DNA of 64,000 nucleotides from Methyloversatilis sp. XJ19-49 (GTDB lineage Bacteria > Pseudomonadota > Gammaproteobacteria > Burkholderiales > Rhodocyclaceae). Shown here in pieces: positions 60,791-64,000 of this stretch. Each line of letters starts with the position of its first letter. The stretch's first letter is position 1. The DNA is taken from NCBI RefSeq assembly GCF_024580145.1, contig NZ_JANINI010000013.1, positions 61,357 to 125,356 on the forward strand, in the 5' to 3' direction. The position numbers and the translations under genes were made by a program. The notes under the pieces were generated by a model. It made no database searches and was not told where the DNA came from. It was given only the letters and a program-made list of their open reading frames with translations.

Positions 60791-61494
60791 TCCCCTGGCT
60801 TGATACCGGCGCGCCGTTTCCGCCGGTCGAACGGGCACTGCGCGAACCCGACGGTTTGCTCGCCGCCGGTCTGGAGCTGACGCCGGGTCGCATACTGGAC
60901 GCCTACCGCCAGGGCATCTTCCCGTGGTTTTCCGACGGCCAGCCGGTACTGTGGTGGAGTCCGGATCCACGCATGGTGCTGGTGCCGTCCGAAATCCGCA
61001 TCACGCGCTCGATGCACAAGGTACTGCGCAACCGGCCTTACGAGGTGCGCTGCGACAGCGCGTTCGAGGCGGTCATGCGCGCCTGCGCTGCGCCGCGCGA
61101 CGGACAGGCCGGCACCTGGATCAGCGACGAAATGATCGAGGCCTACACCGCACTGCACGAGCGCGGCTACGCGCACAGCGTGGAAACCTGGATCGACGGC
61201 CGGCTGGCCGGCGGGCTGTACGGCATGGCAATCGGCCGCATGTTCTACGGCGAGTCGATGTTCTCGACCGAGCGCGACGCGTCCAAGATTGCGCTCGTTC
61301 ATCTGGCGCGCTATCTTGAAACGCGGGCGTTCGGGCTGATCGACTGCCAGATGAACACCGGCCACCTCGGCAGCATGGGCGGTCGTGAAATACCGCGGCG
61401 CGAATTCTGCCGCGTCATGGCACAGTGCATCTCGGACGGGCCGCTGCCCGGACGCTGGCCGACTGATCTGATTCCACCTTACTTCCGCTTCTGA
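60787..61494 (+). CDS. aat: Leucyl/phenylalanyl-tRNA-protein transferase
   Basis: The 235-residue N-end-rule enzyme adds Leu or Phe to proteins with N-terminal Arg or Lys. The motifs [28 protein letters not shown] and the final [16 protein letters not shown] are typical. The GTG start overlaps the ATPase stop (GTGA). It is followed 14 bases later by the second transferase gene of the same pathway. Confidence 0.95.
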   Translation: MIPWLDTGAPFPPVERALREPDGLLAAGLELTPGRILDAYRQGIFPWFSDGQPVLWWSPDPRMVLVPSEIRITRSMHKVLRNRPYEVRCDSAFEAVMRACAAPRDGQAGTWISDEMIEAYTALHERGYAHSVETWIDGRLAGGLYGMAIGRMFYGESMFSTERDASKIALVHLARYLETRAFGLIDCQMNTGHLGSMGGREIPRREFCRVMAQCISDGPLPGRWPTDLIPPYFRF

Positions 61495-61508
61495 ATCCGT
61501 TCGACGCG

Positions 61509-62258
61509 ATGGCGCTTCTCAAGGACCTTCCATTCACTTCGCTGCAGTTCTACGCCACGGCGCCGTACGCCTGCTCGTACCTGCCGGGCCGCACCGCGCG
61601 TTCCCAGGTGGCGACGCCTTCGAACCTGATCGATGCCAACCTGTACAGCGATCTGGTCCGCACCGGCTTCCGGCGCAGCGGCGTATTCACCTACCGGCCC
61701 TACTGCGACGCCTGCCGCGCCTGCACGCCGGTGCGCGTGCGGGTGGACGAATTCAGGTCCACGCGCAGCCAGCGGCGCGCGCTGACCCATCACGCCAACC
61801 TGCAGACGCGCGAAGCGCCGCTCGCCTTCCGCGACGAACACTACGACCTGTACCAGCGCTACCAGTCCAGCCGACACAGCGGCGGCGGCATGGACCAGGA
61901 TTCGCGCGAGCAGTACTCGCACTTCCTTCTGCAGAGCCACGTCGATACGCGACTGATCGAATTCCGCGAAGGCCACGCCACCGATGGCCCGCTGCGCATC
62001 GTCAGCATCGTCGACATCCTCGATGACGGCCTGTCGTCGGTGTACACCTACTACGACCCCGATGTGCCGGGAGCCAGCTACGGCACCTACAACATCCTGT
62101 GGCAGATCGACCTGGCGCGACTGCTCGGCCTGAGCTACCTCTATCTTGGCTACTGGATAGAAGACAGCCCGAAAATGGCCTACAAGGCGCGCTTCCAGCC
62201 GCTCGAAGGTCGTGTGAACGGCGACTGGCGCCTGCTCGACGACCTCTCGCCCGAATGA
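61509..62258 (+). CDS. bpt: Aspartate/glutamate leucyltransferase (Bpt)
   Basis: The 249-residue arginyltransferase-like GNAT-fold enzyme in bacteria adds Leu to N-terminal Asp or Glu. Conserved parts are [16 protein letters not shown], the [24 protein letters not shown] cysteine region (seen in two parts) and [20 protein letters not shown]. With aat it gives both bacterial routes that feed ClpS/ClpAP. The ClpS and ClpA genes are not in the window. Confidence 0.93.
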   Translation: MALLKDLPFTSLQFYATAPYACSYLPGRTARSQVATPSNLIDANLYSDLVRTGFRRSGVFTYRPYCDACRACTPVRVRVDEFRSTRSQRRALTHHANLQTREAPLAFRDEHYDLYQRYQSSRHSGGGMDQDSREQYSHFLLQSHVDTRLIEFREGHATDGPLRIVSIVDILDDGLSSVYTYYDPDVPGASYGTYNILWQIDLARLLGLSYLYLGYWIEDSPKMAYKARFQPLEGRVNGDWRLLDDLSPE

Positions 62259-62318
62259 GGGGGCGGCTGTTCGCCGCCCGCCTCCGCCTACCGAATACCT
62301 GCCTTCCGGATTTTCCCC

Positions 62319-63329
62319 ATGCTCTATCCGCTGCTGCGGCCGCTGCTGTTTTCACTCGACGCCGAACGCGCCCACGACCTTGCACTGGGCACGCTGTCGC
62401 GCGCGCCTTTGCTGATTCCGGCGCAGCACCTGCCGGCCCGGCCGGTGCAGTGCATGGGTCTCACGTTTCCGAATCCGGTCGGGCTGGCCGCCGGGCTGGA
62501 CAAGAACGGCGCCGCAATCGACGGGCTGGCCCGGCTCGGCTTCGGCTTCATCGAAATCGGCACGATCACGCCGCGCCCGCAGCCGGGCAACCCCAAGCCA
62601 CGGATGTTCCGCCTGCCGGCCGCGCAGGGCATCATCAACCGCATGGGCTTCAACAACCTCGGGTTGGACGTGCTGATCCGGAATGTCGAAGGATCGCGTT
62701 TCGTGCGCGACGGCGGCATTCTCGGCATCAATATCGGCAAGAACGCCGACACGCCGATCGAGCGTGCCGTTGATGATTACCTGATCGGCCTGCGCGGTGC
62801 GCACGCCCATGCGAGCTACATCACGGTCAACATTTCCAGTCCGAATACGAAGAATCTGCGTCAGCTGCAGGGCAGCGACGAGTTGAATGCGCTGCTCGGC
62901 GCACTCGATGCGGCGCGACAGACGCTGGATGCCGGCGCCGGCCGGCGCGTGCCGCTGGCGCTGAAAATCGCGCCCGATCTCGACGAGGCACAGATCGATG
63001 CGATCGCCGAGGCGGCGGTGCGTCACCACATCGATGCCCTGATCGCCACCAACACGACGCTGTCGCGCGAAGGCGTCGAAACGCTGCCGCACGGTGCGGA
63101 AAGCGGCGGCCTGTCGGGCGCGCCGGTACGCACACGTTCGACCGCCGTGCTGGCCGCGCTGTCGCAGCGGCTGGCCGGCCGCGTGGCGCTGATCGGTGTC
63201 GGCGGCATCACCGAAGGCCGTCATGCGCGCGAGAAGATCGACGCCGGCGCGCAGTTGGTGCAGCTCTACAGCGGCCTGATCTATCGCGGTCCGGCGCTGG
63301 TGGCCGAGGCGGCTGCCGCGCTGCGCTGA
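62319..63329 (+). CDS. pyrD: Dihydroorotate dehydrogenase (quinone), class 2
   Basis: The 336-residue FMN enzyme of pyrimidine synthesis is membrane-associated through its N-terminal helices ([20 protein letters not shown]). FMN and active-site motifs include [36 protein letters not shown] and the C-terminal VGGI. The length fits class 2. A small inverted repeat follows its stop. Confidence 0.96.
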   Translation: MLYPLLRPLLFSLDAERAHDLALGTLSRAPLLIPAQHLPARPVQCMGLTFPNPVGLAAGLDKNGAAIDGLARLGFGFIEIGTITPRPQPGNPKPRMFRLPAAQGIINRMGFNNLGLDVLIRNVEGSRFVRDGGILGINIGKNADTPIERAVDDYLIGLRGAHAHASYITVNISSPNTKNLRQLQGSDELNALLGALDAARQTLDAGAGRRVPLALKIAPDLDEAQIDAIAEAAVRHHIDALIATNTTLSREGVETLPHGAESGGLSGAPVRTRSTAVLAALSQRLAGRVALIGVGGITEGRHAREKIDAGAQLVQLYSGLIYRGPALVAEAAAALR

Positions 63330-63340
63330 GCGCCCGATAT

Positions 63341-63357
63341 TCGGGAATATTTCCCGA
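63341..63357. repeat. Small palindrome after pyrD
   Basis: TCGGGAA-TAT-TTCCCGA is a perfect seven-base inverted repeat, 12 bases past the pyrD stop. Without a T-run it could be a weak terminator or an operator for the downstream TonB-like gene. The 190 bases up to that gene show nothing else clear. Confidence 0.35.
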
Positions 63358-63543
63358 GTTCAGTCTTGGTGGTTCGGGTCATCCGGAGGCGTCAAGCCTT
63401 GTCCATCCGCCATCCGGCACACGCAAGCGGCCCGGATCGGCAGAATTCGCTGGCGTCACAAGCACCGCCAATTGAAGTAAAGTCCGCCGCTGCCTCGCAG
63501 TTCGCCGCTTTCGACACGCCCGGGCCCTGTCTGCACGCAACAG

Positions 63544-64000
63544 ATGAATCCAGACTCGCTTCTTCGCCCGCCCTATATCGCCTACTTCCGGGATTTTTCC
63601 GGTCTGCGCTCGCCGTTCTGGATTGCGGCGCTGGTGCTGTCCGTCCTGTTTCATGCGTACGTCGTGTGGCAGGCATCGCACTACACCCCCGAGCCGCCCG
63701 ACGCCGAGGAAATCCGGGTCGATGTGCGCATGATCGAGCCGCCTCCGCCTCCGCCTCCCCCCCCCCCTCCGCCAGTCGTGGTCGTGCCGCCCCCGCCGGC
63801 ACCGCCGCCGCCAAAACCGGTGCCCAAGCCGCCGAAGGAGGTGCCACGTCAGCCCCCCCCGCCGATCGTCGCGGCGCCGCCGGCACCCGCTGCACCGGCC
63901 GAGCGCGTTGTACCGGTACAACCGGAGCCGACGCCACTGCCACCGATCGACGCGCCACCACCGCCACCGGCCCCACCGGCGCCACCACCAGAGGTCATCG
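63544..64000 (+). CDS. TonB-like energy transducer, N-terminal part (runs off the window)
   Basis: The 152 residues visible begin MNPDSLLRPPYIAYFRDF. There is one membrane helix (about residues 26-46, WIAALVLSVLFHAYVVW), then a conserved short segment (EEIRVDVRMIEPP) and a very long proline-rich periplasmic linker broken by KPVPKPPKE. This is the layout of TonB proteins that couple the proton gradient to outer-membrane receptors. The C-terminal receptor-binding domain would lie beyond position 64000. Runs of 11 and 8 consecutive C bases in the linker could slip. ExbBD are not in view. Confidence 0.75.
   Translation, partial: MNPDSLLRPPYIAYFRDFSGLRSPFWIAALVLSVLFHAYVVWQASHYTPEPPDAEEIRVDVRMIEPPPPPPPPPPPPVVVVPPPPAPPPPKPVPKPPKEVPRQPPPPIVAAPPAPAAPAERVVPVQPEPTPLPPIDAPPPPPAPPAPPPEVI

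Noticed and set aside
63379..63988. Minus-strand frames opposite the TonB-like gene
   Set aside because: They are arginine- and alanine-rich shadows of the proline-coding linker.

Overview
The window is GC-rich DNA with tightly packed, often overlapping genes (ATGA, GTGA, TTGA junctions). It is almost certainly the chromosome of a betaproteobacterium, and the gene content suits the Rhodocyclales/Methyloversatilis type, although the genus is inferred only from gene order and protein style. The backbone is very conserved: rpsB-tsf-pyrH-frr-uppS-cdsA-dxr-rseP-bamA-skp-lpxD-fabZ-lpxA-lpxB-rnhB on the minus strand, map-glnD on the plus strand, hpt-galU-ligA-zipA-smc on the minus strand, and dapC-dapD-pilU-dapE-prmB, aat-bpt-pyrD on the plus strand. 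I saw no rRNA, tRNA or CRISPR array.

Layout. 0-0.8 kb: peroxiredoxin ahpC with a terminator and an OxyR-like palindrome. 1-5.4 kb: an arsenic island (arsR-arsI-arsC-acr3, two cupins, a small thioredoxin and an ArsP-type permease) equipped for inorganic arsenic and for methylated trivalent arsenicals. 5.5-19.6 kb: lipid A, outer-membrane assembly, isoprenoid, phospholipid and translation genes as one long leftward block. 19.9-27.3 kb: map, glnD, a CHASE-PAS-GGDEF-EAL protein, def and a methylthioinosine phosphorylase gene. 27.4-28.1 kb: a tandem array of 155-bp units, each holding one 82-bp REP doublet (REPIN-like), placed between two divergent genes. 28.2-38.9 kb: typA, an exonuclease, hpt, galU, ligA, zipA and smc.

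39-47.6 kb is accessory DNA. Its centre is an integron-type gene cassette array (about 40.16-43.6 kb). It has a recognisable attI-like site whose last 15 bases nearly match the end of the class 1 attI, five complete attC sites and a sixth that is cut short. Every cassette gene is on the plus strand, and in five of six cassettes the left heptamer is the exact reverse complement of that cassette's own attC heptamer. No integron integrase is present: where intI should lie there is a FitAB-type toxin-antitoxin pair. The cassettes encode a double-CxxC miniprotein, two unknown proteins, a PEP-CTERM surface protein, a GNAT acetyltransferase (with a possible 32-residue secreted peptide in front) and a membrane-anchored acyl-carrier-like protein. 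The array is followed by a 51-bp palindromic element, a Sel1-type lipoprotein gene, a doubled IS3-family remnant and two more toxin-antitoxin pairs.

47.6-64 kb returns to housekeeping genes: an EamA transporter, the succinylase lysine/DAP genes with pilU embedded, prmB, a four-PAS histidine kinase with its single-domain response regulator, a second REPIN locus, a ferric iron ABC permease and ATPase facing away from each other, the two N-end-rule aminoacyl transferases, pyrD, and the start of a TonB-like gene that runs off the window.
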